Positions 55,381 to 64,000 of a stretch of DNA of 64,000 nt are shown one piece after another. Under the pieces are notes generated by a model that worked only from the letters and a program-made list of their open reading frames with translations, was not told the DNA's origin and did no database searches. The position numbers and the translations under genes are program-made. Numbering within the stretch: the first letter of the stretch is position 1; each line of letters begins with the position of its first letter. This DNA comes from Lachnospiraceae bacterium (GTDB lineage: Bacteria; Bacillota; Clostridia; Lachnospirales; Lachnospiraceae), in assembly GCA_017624835.1 (NCBI GenBank), contig JAGAMG010000033.1, positions 1 to 64,000 on the forward strand. The letters run 5' to 3'.

Positions 55381-55983
55381 ATGAACGGTAAATTTTTTGA
55401 TTTAAAAAAAGAAAAACAGGATAGGATGATTAATGCAGCTTTAAAGGTGTTTGCAATGCATGGTTATCGTCATGCCAGCACCGATGATATTGTAAGGGAA
55501 GCATCCATCAGCAAGGGACTTCTGTTTCATTATTTTGGCAGCAAGCTGGGAGTGTACAGCTTTATTTATGATTACAGTGTAAGGTATATGACCTTGGAGT
55601 TGAATACTTCTGTGGATAAGAAGTGTACGGATATGTTTACGTTAATGAAGCAGATTGAGAATGCCCGAATGCATGCCATGCGTGGTTATCCTTACATGCA
55701 GCAGTTTTTGAACCGTTCCATGGCAGAGGATGTAAGTGAGGCATTACTTGCCATTGAGGAAAAACGTAATATTCTGAATGATGCCTATGACAGAATTAAC
55801 AGTCAGATGGATTTCTCCGAATTGCCCGCAGAGGTGGATGGTGAGAAGCTGCGCAAGATGCTGGACTTTACCATAAAGGGGTTAATGACGGAACGATTTC
55901 AGGATGCCTCTTTCCAGCCGGAAATGCTGTATGAGGAGATTGTGGATTATCTGGATATGATAAGGAAGATTGTGTGCAGGTAG
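55381..55983 (+). CDS. TetR/AcrR family transcriptional regulator
   Basis: A 200-residue regulator. The HTH is KQDRMINAALKVFAMHGY, then HASTDDIVREASISKGLLFHYFGSKLGVY, the complete TetR_N pattern. The C-terminal ligand domain is not informative. Start 55381 has GGGAG 8 nt upstream. It is divergent from the small genes and 88 bp upstream of the permuted binding-protein operon, which is a candidate target. Confidence 0.9.
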   Translation: MNGKFFDLKKEKQDRMINAALKVFAMHGYRHASTDDIVREASISKGLLFHYFGSKLGVYSFIYDYSVRYMTLELNTSVDKKCTDMFTLMKQIENARMHAMRGYPYMQQFLNRSMAEDVSEALLAIEEKRNILNDAYDRINSQMDFSELPAEVDGEKLRKMLDFTIKGLMTERFQDASFQPEMLYEEIVDYLDMIRKIVCR

Positions 55984-56071
55984 GGGGTCACTTCCTCTCT
56001 TTACTTTACCATATTAATGTGTTAGAATACCAAAGGTATTAAGAATCTTTTTAGTAAAGATGGAGGAGATT

Positions 56072-56860
56072 ATGAAAAAGAAAATTGCATTATTTTTAGG
56101 CTTTACAATGGTGCTTGGAATGGCACTGACCGGCTGTGGCAGTAAGGAAGCTGCAAGCAAGCCCATGGTGTATGCTGTGGAGGCAGGTTCTGCCGGAGAA
56201 GCAGTAGCAACAGAGAAGGGATTTGAGTTCAATTCCGTTGCATCTCAGGCAGATGCACTGATGGAGGTGGCTTCAGGGACTTCTGATGCAGCAATTATTG
56301 ACTTATTGATGGCTGGTGCCATGATTGGTGAGGGAACCAGCTATCCCAATTTGACTCTGGGAGAAGAACTGACTGAAGAAAAATATGGTGCAGGCTGTAG
56401 AAAGGGTTCTGATCTTGCGGCTTATATCAATGTGGTATTGGCAGATGCCTATGCAGATGGTTCTTTGATGGAAGCGGCTAAAAAATATAAGGTACATGAA
56501 TCCATTATTGAATTGCCTACTGGTGAGTATACTGCTTCTGCGGATAGTGATGTGGCATATATTCAGGGAAAAGGCACTTTGCTGGTAGGTATTACTGATT
56601 TTGAGCCCATGGACTATCAGGATGCAAACGGTGAATGGATTGGCTTTGATGCGGACATGGCTAAACTGGTGGCTGAAAAGCTTGGTGTTGAGATTGAATT
56701 CGTTGTAATCGATTGGGATAACAAGATTATGGAGCTTGATTCCAAGAATATTGATGTGGTATGGAATGGTATGACCCTGACCGATGAAGTTGTGGCTGCT
56801 ATGGAATGTACCAACGCATATTGTAATAACGCACAGGTTGTTGTACTTCCCGCAAAATAA
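56072..56860 (+). CDS. Amino-acid ABC transporter binding lipoprotein, apparently circularly permuted
   Basis: A 262-residue lipoprotein (lipobox LTGC, Cys22). The order of its two lobes is reversed relative to SBP_bac_3. Residues 32-145 match the normal C-terminal part: VEAGSAGEAVATEKG, ALMEVASGTSDAAIIDLLMA and CRKGSDLAAYINVVLADAYADG. A linker (about 146-165) follows, then residues 169-262 match the normal N-terminal part: LLVGITDFEPMDYQDANGEW, IGFDADMAKLVAEKLGVEIEF, VVWNGMTLTDE and CNNAQVVVLPAK. All conserved elements of the ligand pocket are present. GGAGGA precedes ATG 56072. The permease and ATPase genes follow. Confidence 0.85.
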   Translation: MKKKIALFLGFTMVLGMALTGCGSKEAASKPMVYAVEAGSAGEAVATEKGFEFNSVASQADALMEVASGTSDAAIIDLLMAGAMIGEGTSYPNLTLGEELTEEKYGAGCRKGSDLAAYINVVLADAYADGSLMEAAKKYKVHESIIELPTGEYTASADSDVAYIQGKGTLLVGITDFEPMDYQDANGEWIGFDADMAKLVAEKLGVEIEFVVIDWDNKIMELDSKNIDVVWNGMTLTDEVVAAMECTNAYCNNAQVVVLPAK

Positions 56861-56894
56861 GATAGGTGAAAGAAGCTTTACAAGGAGATATACT

Positions 56895-57551
56895 ATGTTT
56901 TGGACTGTGACACAATCACTGCTAAGCGGTCTGGCTACTACCTTTGAAATTTTTATATTGACTCTGCTGTTTGCATTGCCTCTGGGCTTGGTATTTGCCT
57001 TTGCATCCATGAGTAAGTGGAAACCACTGCGGCTGTTGATGCAGCTTATTGTGTGGGTGGTGCGAGGCACCCCGCTGATGCTGCAATTGATTATTATATT
57101 CTATGGACCCGGTCTGTGGCTGGGAACCAATATCTGGAGCGGTGGAGAGGCTGGTAGAATTGCAGCTACCGTGGTGGCCTTTGCCTTTAACTATGCCTGC
57201 TATTTCTCTGTGATTTTCCGTGGAGGAATTGAGAGTGTACCGGTGGGACAGCGTGAGGCAGGTCAGGTGCTGGGTATGACCCGCAGCCAGATTTTCTTTA
57301 AGATTACGCTATTGCAAATGATTAAGCGGATTGTACCGCCCATGTCCAATGAAATTATTACGCTGGTAAAAGATACCTCCCTGGCTCGTATTATTGCAGC
57401 CTATGAGCTGACCTTTGCAGGCTACTCCTTTATGAAATCCGATGGACTTACCTGGCCTTTGTTCTATACAGGTGTGTTCTACTTACTGTTTGTGGGTATT
57501 TTGACCTTGTTGTTCAATTACATAGAGCGCAAGCTGGATTATTTCAGATAA
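56895..57551 (+). CDS. Amino-acid ABC transporter permease
   Basis: A 218-residue HisM-type permease with VVRGTPLMLQLII and the EAA loop EAGQVLGMTRSQIFFKITLLQMIKR. AAGGAG lies 7 nt upstream of ATG 56895. It partners the permuted binding protein and the ATPase 13 bp downstream. Confidence 0.93.
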   Translation: MFWTVTQSLLSGLATTFEIFILTLLFALPLGLVFAFASMSKWKPLRLLMQLIVWVVRGTPLMLQLIIIFYGPGLWLGTNIWSGGEAGRIAATVVAFAFNYACYFSVIFRGGIESVPVGQREAGQVLGMTRSQIFFKITLLQMIKRIVPPMSNEIITLVKDTSLARIIAAYELTFAGYSFMKSDGLTWPLFYTGVFYLLFVGILTLLFNYIERKLDYFR

Positions 57552-57564
57552 GGAGAGACTGACA

Positions 57565-58347
57565 ATGGCAATTTTGGAAGTAAAAAATATAGAAAAGCAT
57601 TTTGGCAGTACAAAGGTGCTGGAGGATGTCAGTTTTTCTCTGGAGGAGGGCAGTGCTTTGGCCATTATTGGTTCTTCCGGTTCCGGTAAAACCACACTCC
57701 TTCGTTGTCTGAATTTCTTAGAGAAGCCCGATGGTGGCAGTATTAGTGTCAAGGGAGAAAAACTCTTTGATGCATCCGATGAGGCAGATTGGGAAAAGAA
57801 TCTGAGAAAAAAGCGATTACACTTTGGGATGGTATTTCAGTCTTTTAACCTGTTCCCACAGTATACGGCATTGGAAAATGTAACTCTGGCAGAAAAGCTG
57901 TTGGCACAGGAAAGACCGGATTTTAAACAAAATAAAAAAGAAATTTTGGCAGAAATTGAGAACCATGGCAAGGAATTGCTGGCACAGATGGGGCTGTCGG
58001 AGCGTATGGGGCATTACCCCCATCAGCTTTCCGGTGGTCAGCAGCAGCGTGTGGCAATTGCCAGAGCCTTGGCATTAAAGCCGGATATTTTGTGCTTTGA
58101 TGAGCCCACCTCTGCCTTAGACCCGGAACTTACCGGAGAAGTGTTGAAGGTAATCAGAGGCTTGGCAGAGCAGAAGACCACCATGATTATTGTTACCCAT
58201 GAAATGGCCTTTGCCAGAGATGTGGCAGATCAGGTTATTTTTATGGATGGAGGTGTCATTGTGGAGCAGGGAGATTCCAGAGAAGTGATTGAGAATCCCA
58301 AAGAGGAACGTACCAAGCAGTTCTTGTCCAGATATACGCAGGAATAA
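57565..58347 (+). CDS. Amino-acid ABC transporter ATP-binding protein
   Basis: A 260-residue GlnQ-type ATPase with Walker A GSSGSGKTT, Q-loop MVFQSFNLFPQ, signature LSGGQQQR, Walker [15 protein letters not shown] and H-loop VTHEMAFA. An insertion around residues 100-135 (AQERPDFKQNKKEILAEIEN) lengthens the helical domain slightly. Last gene of the operon. Confidence 0.94.
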   Translation: MAILEVKNIEKHFGSTKVLEDVSFSLEEGSALAIIGSSGSGKTTLLRCLNFLEKPDGGSISVKGEKLFDASDEADWEKNLRKKRLHFGMVFQSFNLFPQYTALENVTLAEKLLAQERPDFKQNKKEILAEIENHGKELLAQMGLSERMGHYPHQLSGGQQQRVAIARALALKPDILCFDEPTSALDPELTGEVLKVIRGLAEQKTTMIIVTHEMAFARDVADQVIFMDGGVIVEQGDSREVIENPKEERTKQFLSRYTQE

Positions 58348-58350
58348 AAA

Positions 58351-58372
58351 TTATTTTGTTGTAACAAAATAA
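58351..58372. repeat. Perfect 22-bp palindrome
   Basis: TTATTTTGTT, GT, then AACAAAATAA. Each arm is 10 bp and matches exactly. It lies 3 bp after the ATPase stop and before the terminator hairpin, and may be a protein-binding site or RNA hairpin. Confidence 0.85.
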
Positions 58373-58380
58373 GAATATAA

Positions 58381-58425
58381 AAATAGCAAGTTATTTTGTT
58401 TGGATAAAATAACTTGCTATTTTTG
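58381..58425. terminator. Terminator, perfect 17-bp stem
   Basis: Bases 58381-58397 pair with 58406-58422, followed by a TTTTT tract. It ends the amino-acid transporter operon. Confidence 0.9.
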
Positions 58426-58481
58426 CCGTTTCATTATATATTAAAGTTAGGAAGGAATATAGGAAAAGGTGGTGTATTAGC

Positions 58482-59681
58482 ATGATAAAGAGAGAAATGT
58501 ATTTATCTAGGATAAGAGGATTTTATGATAGTACACTTGTGAAGATTCTTGTGGGTATTCGAAGATGCGGAAAATCTGTAATACTAAAACAGATTATGGA
58601 AGAACTAAAAGAAAAGGGCATTCCGGAAAATCATATCCTTTATATTAATTTTGAGTTTATCGAATATGAAGAATTGTGTGATTATAAAAAATTAAATGCA
58701 TATGTGAAATCGCATATCATAGATGAAAAGTTACATTATATCTTTTTTGATGAAATACAGAATGTTGAGATGTTTGAAAAGGTAATTAATTCCCTGCGGG
58801 CTTCTCTTGATAATGTCAGTATTTTTATGACAGGGTCAAATAGTAAGCTGTTGTCTGAGGAGCTTTCAACTGTTTTATCCGGGCGATATGTATCTTTTCA
58901 GATATATCCGTTAAATTATAGAGAATATGTGGAGCTGACAGGGCGAGATTCGGGAGAGGAAGAGACCTTTTGGGATTACGTAAAATGGGGAGGATTACCG
59001 AACAGGACACAATTTGAGGAAGAGACAAACATTAAGGATTATTTGCACAGTGTTTTTGATTCAATTATTTTGCGAGATGTGGTAGAACGTTTGGGACTTA
59101 AGGACACAACCTTATTTAACTTGCTGTTGCAGTATATTATTGACACTACAGGAAGAGAGTTTTCAGCAAAAAATATTATAGATTTTTTGCTGCGGGAGGG
59201 ACGTAATGTTTCAACTACCACATTATACAGTTATCTGGATGCATTATGTAAAGCCTTGATTATCAAAAAGGTGTATCGCTATGATATTCATGGAAAAGCC
59301 GTATTAAAAACTTTGAGCAAATTTTATATGACGGATTTGGGAATCGCTCAAATTAAAAATCATAATTATGAAATGAATAGAACTCTGGCAATAGAAAATG
59401 TAGTATTTAATGAACTTCTGACCAGAGGATATGATGTTTATGTAGGAAAAACCTCAAAGGGTGAGGTTGATTTTATTGCAAATAAAAATGGTCAGGTAAA
59501 TTATGTGCAGGTAGCCTATTTATTGGCGGATGATAGAGTGATAGAACGAGAGTATGGAGCTTTTTTACCCATTAATGATAATTTCCCCAAATATGTAATT
59601 ACTTTAGACAAAATTAATTTTTCCAGGGATGGAATTATTCATAGGAATATGATAGATTTTCTTATGAGTGAAGATATATAG
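58482..59681 (+). CDS. AAA_14/DUF4143 ATPase
   Basis: A 399-residue protein. The N-terminal AAA_14 domain has Walker A VGIRRCGKSV and Walker B YIFFDEIQN, and MTGSNSKLLSEE as sensor. The C-terminal DUF4143 domain ends in a PD-(D/E)XK-like stretch: TRGYDVYVGKTSKGEVDFIANKNG with Glu-Val-Asp-Phe followed by VNYVQVAYLL. Such proteins are common accessory genes in Clostridia and Bacteroides, of unknown role. Lower G+C than its neighbours suggests it is an insertion between terminators. GGTGG lies upstream of ATG 58482. Confidence 0.9.
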   Translation: MIKREMYLSRIRGFYDSTLVKILVGIRRCGKSVILKQIMEELKEKGIPENHILYINFEFIEYEELCDYKKLNAYVKSHIIDEKLHYIFFDEIQNVEMFEKVINSLRASLDNVSIFMTGSNSKLLSEELSTVLSGRYVSFQIYPLNYREYVELTGRDSGEEETFWDYVKWGGLPNRTQFEEETNIKDYLHSVFDSIILRDVVERLGLKDTTLFNLLLQYIIDTTGREFSAKNIIDFLLREGRNVSTTTLYSYLDALCKALIIKKVYRYDIHGKAVLKTLSKFYMTDLGIAQIKNHNYEMNRTLAIENVVFNELLTRGYDVYVGKTSKGEVDFIANKNGQVNYVQVAYLLADDRVIEREYGAFLPINDNFPKYVITLDKINFSRDGIIHRNMIDFLMSEDI

Positions 59682-59691
59682 AGGCAATCAT

Positions 59692-59736
59692 AAAAGCGCA
59701 ATGACACAATTGTACCATAGTCATTACGCTTTTTAT
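59692..59736. terminator. Bidirectional terminator
   Basis: AAAAGCGcAATGAC pairs with GTCATTaCGCTTTTT, one internal mismatch. It ends the AAA_14 gene and the convergent amidohydrolase gene. Confidence 0.8.
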
Positions 59737-59744
59737 TTCATTAT

Positions 59745-60983
59745 TTAATGCTCCTCCAACCATCGAAGCGCCGTATAGGCATATATTGCTGCACCTACGG
59801 GAAGGGCTTTGTCATCGAATTTCACTTTGGGGTGGTGCAATGGATAATGGAAGTCTTCTTCCGGTTGTCCCGCTGCCAGTGCCAGCATAATGGTAGGAAT
59901 TTGGTGGCTGATATAGGCAAAATCCTCGGAGCCACCGGCGTTTTTGGCTTTGCCGTCAGATTTGGCGATTAACTTACTTGCAGTGAAAGCCATCCGGGAA
60001 CCATTTAATTCCTGAATGTATTTTAGGGTACAGGCAGATAGCTCAGCATCATTGTATAAAGTAGGGCAACCGCTGCCAAATGTTACTGTGGCTTTAGCGC
60101 GGAAGGCTTCGGCTGTGTGGATGGCGATTTCTGTCATGCGTTTTTTGATTTGGTTACGCACTTCTTCGTCAAATGCACGCAAGGAACCTTGCAAAATTGC
60201 TTTGTCCGGAATAATATTTGCAGCTTTTCCTGCAAAAAAGGAACCAATGGTAAGGGCGGCTTTGTCCATAAGATTTAATTCTCTTGCATGAATTTCCTGT
60301 AAAGCAATGATAATATGAGAAGCAATCGTAATAGGGTCTATGCCTGTGTTGGGCATGGAGCCATGACAACCCTTTCCTTGGATTTCGATGGTAAAATAGT
60401 CCGCAGCAGGAGCGCTTACCCCACCGTCACTGACAATGGCAGTGCCGCTTGGAAAGGGCATTCCTGTCATAACGTGAATCATCAATCCCGCATCTACAGC
60501 GGGATTTTTTAATACTCCATTTTGAAGCATATCAAAAGCTCCTTCTAAAATTTCTTCGGCGGGCTGGAACATCAGCTTTACAGTACCGTTAATTTCATTT
60601 TCCAATTCTTTTAATATTCTGGCGGCACCTAGCAGCATAGCTGTGTGCATGTCATGACCACAGGCGTGCATCTTATCATTTGAAGAAGCAAAGTGAATAT
60701 CTGCCTCTTCCTTCATAGGCAGGGCATCCATGTCCGCTCTAAGTAAAAACACTTTCCCGGGCTTCTTTCCCCCTGCAAGAGCTACTAATCCGGCCTTCCC
60801 ACAGGGAATGGGTTCATAACCCATGGTTTGTAATTCCTTTTTAACATATTCAAGAGTTTTAGTTAAGTCAAAGCCGGTCTCAGGGTGAGTGTGGAGATAG
60901 TGACGGTGGGAAATAATCTGAGAGGAAGCCTTTTTAGATTTTTCTGTTATTTTTGCTGCTAAGTCCAATGGTTTCTCTGTCAT
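59745..60983 (-). CDS. M20D-family amidohydrolase (hippurate hydrolase-like)
   Basis: A 412-residue metallopeptidase-like hydrolase. LLRADMDALPMKEE, MHACGHDMHTAMLLGAARIL, and QPAEEILEGA are the binuclear metal motifs; GKGCHGSMPNTGIDPI is the lid/dimerisation region. It cleaves N-acyl amino acids or similar amides in the cytoplasm. Monocistronic on the minus strand. Confidence 0.92.
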   Translation of the reverse strand: MTEKPLDLAAKITEKSKKASSQIISHRHYLHTHPETGFDLTKTLEYVKKELQTMGYEPIPCGKAGLVALAGGKKPGKVFLLRADMDALPMKEEADIHFASSNDKMHACGHDMHTAMLLGAARILKELENEINGTVKLMFQPAEEILEGAFDMLQNGVLKNPAVDAGLMIHVMTGMPFPSGTAIVSDGGVSAPAADYFTIEIQGKGCHGSMPNTGIDPITIASHIIIALQEIHARELNLMDKAALTIGSFFAGKAANIIPDKAILQGSLRAFDEEVRNQIKKRMTEIAIHTAEAFRAKATVTFGSGCPTLYNDAELSACTLKYIQELNGSRMAFTASKLIAKSDGKAKNAGGSEDFAYISHQIPTIMLALAAGQPEEDFHYPLHHPKVKFDDKALPVGAAIYAYTALRWLEEH

Positions 60984-61082
60984 ATGAAATTCTCCTGTTT
61001 TACAAAATAATATTTTTATTTTGCTCCCAATGTAGCTTTTTTACTCTTTAAATTGTATTATCAATGAAAGGATGGTGGGGAC

Positions 61083-61601
61083 ATGCAAAAGAAATCATTA
61101 TGCGCAGATGATTCTACATTAGAAACAATTGAAAACTATTCCCTCATGGTATATCGTCTGGCATATTCTTTAGTAAAAAACAATAGCGATGCCGATGATA
61201 TTCACCAGGAGGTGTTTGTACGCTACATAATAAGTAAGCCTGTTTTTGAAAATGAGGAGCATGAAAAGGCATGGTTTATCCGGGTAACTACAAATCTTTG
61301 TAAGAATTTGTGGAAAACAGCCTGGAAGCGAAAAGTAATCAGCCTGTCCGAATATGAGGAGGTGCACAGGGAGAGTACTGGCATATACGGAAAGGGAGCG
61401 GCTGAAGCAGAGGAAAACACCATTATAGATGTGGTGAAATTACTTCCACAAAAGTACCGTGTGGTAATTCACCTATTCTATTATGAAGAAATGTCCATTG
61501 AGGAGATTTCTAAGGTGTTGGATTTGAACCCGTCCACAGTGCGTACGCATTTAACCAGAGCAAGACGGAAATTAGGAAAAATATTGGAGGAGGATATCTG
61601 A
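61083..61601 (+). CDS. ECF-type RNA polymerase sigma factor
   Basis: A 172-residue sigma-70 factor with only regions 2 and 4. Region 2 has YSLVKNNSDADDIHQEVFVRY; region 4 has LPQKYRVVIHLFYYEEMSIEEISKVLDL and STVRTHLTRARRKLG. AAAGGA precedes the ATG. The stop overlaps the next start by one base, coupling it to its likely anti-sigma partner. Confidence 0.93.
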   Translation: MQKKSLCADDSTLETIENYSLMVYRLAYSLVKNNSDADDIHQEVFVRYIISKPVFENEEHEKAWFIRVTTNLCKNLWKTAWKRKVISLSEYEEVHRESTGIYGKGAAEAEENTIIDVVKLLPQKYRVVIHLFYYEEMSIEEISKVLDLNPSTVRTHLTRARRKLGKILEEDI

Positions 61602-62698
61602 TGTTTCAGGAAGAATATAGAAGTGCATATCATAATATTTGCCCCGGCAGTGACAGCGTGGAAAAAATTCTGGCTCGGGCAGAACATATCATAAAAAAAG
61701 AAACTAGATGGGAAAATAAGGTAGAGCGTCAAAAGAAAATTTTTTATGTGATGCGTCCGGTAGTGGTTTCCCTGTTGGTTGTACTTTTGTGCGCAAAAAC
61801 GGTTTTGCCGGTAGCAGCAGCTCATATTCCCGGAGTATATCATATGATTGAGAAATATGTACCGGGACTTATGGATTTTATTTTACCTGAGGAAATCAGC
61901 TCCACCAGCAAAGGGATTACCATGCAGGTGGAAGCCATTGAGATAGTGGATAATACGGCAGAGGTTTTAATCTCCTTTCGGGATGCGGAAAAGTCCGATG
62001 GGGATTTGATACGGGGAAAGATTGATTTGTATGACAGCTATCATATTAGAAATTTGGATGAACAGTGGGCGGCAGGCGGATGCCACTTTTTGGAATATGA
62101 TGAAGCAGAGGATAAAGCCTATTTCAAAATAGACCTGTCTTCCTCGGATGCCTATGAGAAAAGCAGGATAAATTTTGCAGTAAACCAGATATTGACAAAG
62201 TCTGTAAAGGAAGAAAGAAAAATTGATTTGTCCCATTTGGAATACGACCCTAAGGAAAAGAGGGTTTCTTTAAGTGGGATTGGCGGTATGGAAGAAAGAA
62301 GTGTATTTCCCTTTTGGGAAAGTGACAATGAGGATGACCCTCGTCCCGGATGTCGGGTAATGGATGTGGTTACTTTAAATGAAAGTATGCGGGAGGATTT
62401 GGTAATTACGGGAGTGGCTTATGATGAAGGCGTTCTTAGGGTACAGTCCTGCAGGGGGGATTTTGCAGATGCAGACAGACATATACGCCCTTATCTTAAG
62501 GACGCAGAAGGGAATGAAATACCAAATGATTGTTCCGTAGGCTGGCAGGAGGAAATCAATGGAGAAAATGTTTTGTTTGATGAGCATTGGTTTTTGATTT
62601 CGGAAGAGGAATTGGAAAAGTATGAGCTATATGCCATGTTTTATATTACCGAAGGCAGCGTCAAAGGAAATTGGAATGTGAATTTTAAATTGGAGTAA
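61601..62698 (+). CDS. DUF4179-type membrane protein, putative anti-sigma factor
   Basis: A 365-residue protein. The N-terminal cytoplasmic part (about 1-48) would bind the ECF sigma factor, a single transmembrane helix is at about 49-70 (MRPVVVSLLVVLLCAKTVLPVA), and the exterior holds a DUF4179-like domain (MQVEAIEIVDNTAEVLISFRD) and a beta-rich C-terminus. No zinc anti-sigma motif (HxxxCxxC) is visible. Function follows from gene order with the sigma factor. Confidence 0.8.
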   Translation: MFQEEYRSAYHNICPGSDSVEKILARAEHIIKKETRWENKVERQKKIFYVMRPVVVSLLVVLLCAKTVLPVAAAHIPGVYHMIEKYVPGLMDFILPEEISSTSKGITMQVEAIEIVDNTAEVLISFRDAEKSDGDLIRGKIDLYDSYHIRNLDEQWAAGGCHFLEYDEAEDKAYFKIDLSSSDAYEKSRINFAVNQILTKSVKEERKIDLSHLEYDPKEKRVSLSGIGGMEERSVFPFWESDNEDDPRPGCRVMDVVTLNESMREDLVITGVAYDEGVLRVQSCRGDFADADRHIRPYLKDAEGNEIPNDCSVGWQEEINGENVLFDEHWFLISEEELEKYELYAMFYITEGSVKGNWNVNFKLE

Positions 62699-62785
62699 AA
62701 AGCTGTCATTAAATTGGGATTTGCAACACAACCTACAATGTGCTATGGTAAAACCATTAAGAGAAAACCATAGGAGAGGCTGGCA

Positions 62786-63574
62786 ATGAAAATAGACAGA
62801 GAAGTAGCATTAAATGCATTCAAGGAATATATAAATCACTATGATATTAAAAAGGAAATGATATGGCTTAAGGTGGAGCATACCTACAAGGTCTGTGAAT
62901 TGTGTGAAAAAATTGCACTTTCCCTTAAACTTTCCAAGGAAGAGGTGGATTTGGCATGGCTGGTAGGACTGCTCCATGATATTGGCAGATTTGAACAGCA
63001 AAAAATTTACGGAACCTTTATTGATGCAGATTCCATAGACCATGCAAAGTATGGGGAAGAACTTCTTTTTGGAAACAGTATAGCCGGTAATAGTATCAGC
63101 ATTCGGGATTTTGTAAAGGATACCGCGGAGGACAAGGTAATTCGTATGGCGGTGGGTGTTCACAGTTCCTATCGTATACCGGAGGGGCTGGATGAGCGGA
63201 CTGCAATGTTTTGCCACATTCTCCGTGATGCGGACAAAATTGATATTTTGAGAGCCAATGTGGAGTATTCCTTAGAGGAAATCTATAATGAGACCACGGA
63301 ACGACTTTACAGTGGTCAGGTGACTCCGGAGGTGCTGGAGAATTTTGATAAAGAAACAGCCGTGCTCAGAAGCCTGAAAAAGGAAACGGTAGACCATATT
63401 GTGGGACATATTTCCTTGGTTTTTGAGCTGGTATATCCTATCAGTGTACAGATTGTGAAGGAACAGGGATATTTGGACAAACTGATGAATTTTGAGTCCT
63501 GGAATCCGGTAACCAGAGAGCAGTTTGGGCATATCAGGGAAAAAATGGGGCAGTATTTTAATCGAAGAAGTTAA
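62786..63574 (+). CDS. HD-domain phosphohydrolase
   Basis: A 262-residue HD protein. The metal site appears as VEHTYKVCEL, WLVGLLHDIGRFEQ (HD pair), DHAKYGEELLF, AVGVHSSY and HILRDADKIDILR. Substrate unknown; related proteins act on nucleotides. GAGAGG lies about 9 nt before ATG 62786. Confidence 0.9.
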   Translation: MKIDREVALNAFKEYINHYDIKKEMIWLKVEHTYKVCELCEKIALSLKLSKEEVDLAWLVGLLHDIGRFEQQKIYGTFIDADSIDHAKYGEELLFGNSIAGNSISIRDFVKDTAEDKVIRMAVGVHSSYRIPEGLDERTAMFCHILRDADKIDILRANVEYSLEEIYNETTERLYSGQVTPEVLENFDKETAVLRSLKKETVDHIVGHISLVFELVYPISVQIVKEQGYLDKLMNFESWNPVTREQFGHIREKMGQYFNRRS

Positions 63575-63590
63575 CCGGGAGGCTTTTTAG

Positions 63591-64000
63591 ATGGATATCA
63601 GCAGGATTTTACAGCAGGTGGACACATTATATGGACAGAGCAAGGGAGCGGAAGCAGAAAAATTGATGCTTCAGGGGATCAATCTTGCAGTGGAAGAGCA
63701 GGATAATGAGTCCTTGTTACAATTGCTAAATGAATTATTGGGATACTATCGGGAAACCAGTCAGGTGGAAAATTCCTATGCCATTGGGGAACAGGCAATA
63801 GGTTTGGCAGAAAAAATGGGACTTTCAGATACCATTCCCTATGCCACCACATTGTTAAATGTGGCAAATGCTTATCGGGCAGGAGGAAGGTTACAGGAGT
63901 CCTTGGCTTATTATGAGAAGGTACAGGGGATTTATGAGAAATGCCTGCCCAATGGCAATATGCTGATGGCAAGCCTGCAAAATAACAAAAGTCTTCTGTA
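63591..64000 (+). CDS. TPR-repeat protein, 5' part (runs off the window)
   Basis: At least 136 codons starting MDISRILQQVDTLYGQSKGAEAE, with tetratricopeptide-like helices (YATTLLNVANAYRAGGRLQESLAYYEKVQGIYE). GGGAGG sits 8 nt before the ATG. It follows the HD gene by 16 bp, so they are probably co-transcribed. The product continues past base 64000. Confidence 0.8.
   Translation, partial: MDISRILQQVDTLYGQSKGAEAEKLMLQGINLAVEEQDNESLLQLLNELLGYYRETSQVENSYAIGEQAIGLAEKMGLSDTIPYATTLLNVANAYRAGGRLQESLAYYEKVQGIYEKCLPNGNMLMASLQNNKSLL

Overview
The window looks like a chromosomal segment of a gut-type Lachnospiraceae bacterium (Clostridia). The DNA is moderately AT-rich, almost every gene has a strong AGGAGG-type ribosome binding site, and the housekeeping set is clostridial: DUF6056, DUF6106 and DUF4179 proteins, DUF2225, a PurO-type IMP cyclohydrolase behind a ZTP riboswitch, and a Tad/Flp pilus locus. 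The assignment is inferred from gene content only. No tRNA, rRNA, CRISPR array, integrase or phage structural gene was seen.

Layout. 1-3.3 kb is a small accessory patch: the 3' end of a group II intron, a RloA/RloB-like ATPase-nuclease defence pair behind a consensus promoter, and a decayed regulator gene. 3.4-15.9 kb is an unusual co-directional cluster: a triple AAA+ CbxX-type ATPase, a Sel1-repeat protein, an unknown 154-aa protein, a 1009-aa protein with the two double-psi beta-barrel signatures of RNA polymerases of the QDE-1/YonO type, then (after a strong terminator) a ClpP protease, a soluble VirD4/TraG-like ATPase, an Hsp70-like actin-fold protein and two small unknown proteins. 16.2-27.7 kb is a Tad pilus locus (CpaF, TadB, TadC, Flp pilin, pseudopilins, CpaB, Cys-rich lipoprotein, 1380-aa surface protein, prepilin peptidase). 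A 37-aa membrane peptide lies just before it and a type I toxin-antitoxin module lies inside it.

27.8-64 kb is mostly ordinary metabolism and transport: an amino-acid ABC transporter, glycosyltransferase, hisC, methyltransferase, hslO, nadE, dapF, potABCD, guaB, a HigBA module, the ZTP riboswitch with purO and an AICAR transformylase, a DHH phosphoesterase, glnS, a MocR regulator, a TetR regulator, a second amino-acid ABC transporter whose binding protein appears circularly permuted, an AAA_14/DUF4143 ATPase, an M20 amidohydrolase, an ECF sigma/anti-sigma pair, an HD hydrolase and a TPR protein cut by the window end.

How the parts may work together. The most noteworthy region is 3.4-15.9 kb: unfoldase/remodelling ATPases, a chaperone-like ATPase, a protease and an RdRP-like polymerase with no phage or conjugation genes, placed directly beside a pilus/secretion locus. 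Whether it is a defence system, a secretion-assembly module or a domesticated mobile element cannot be settled from sequence alone. The second standout is the apparent circular permutation of the binding protein at 56.1 kb; a conventional relative at 27.8 kb in the same window serves as an internal comparison.
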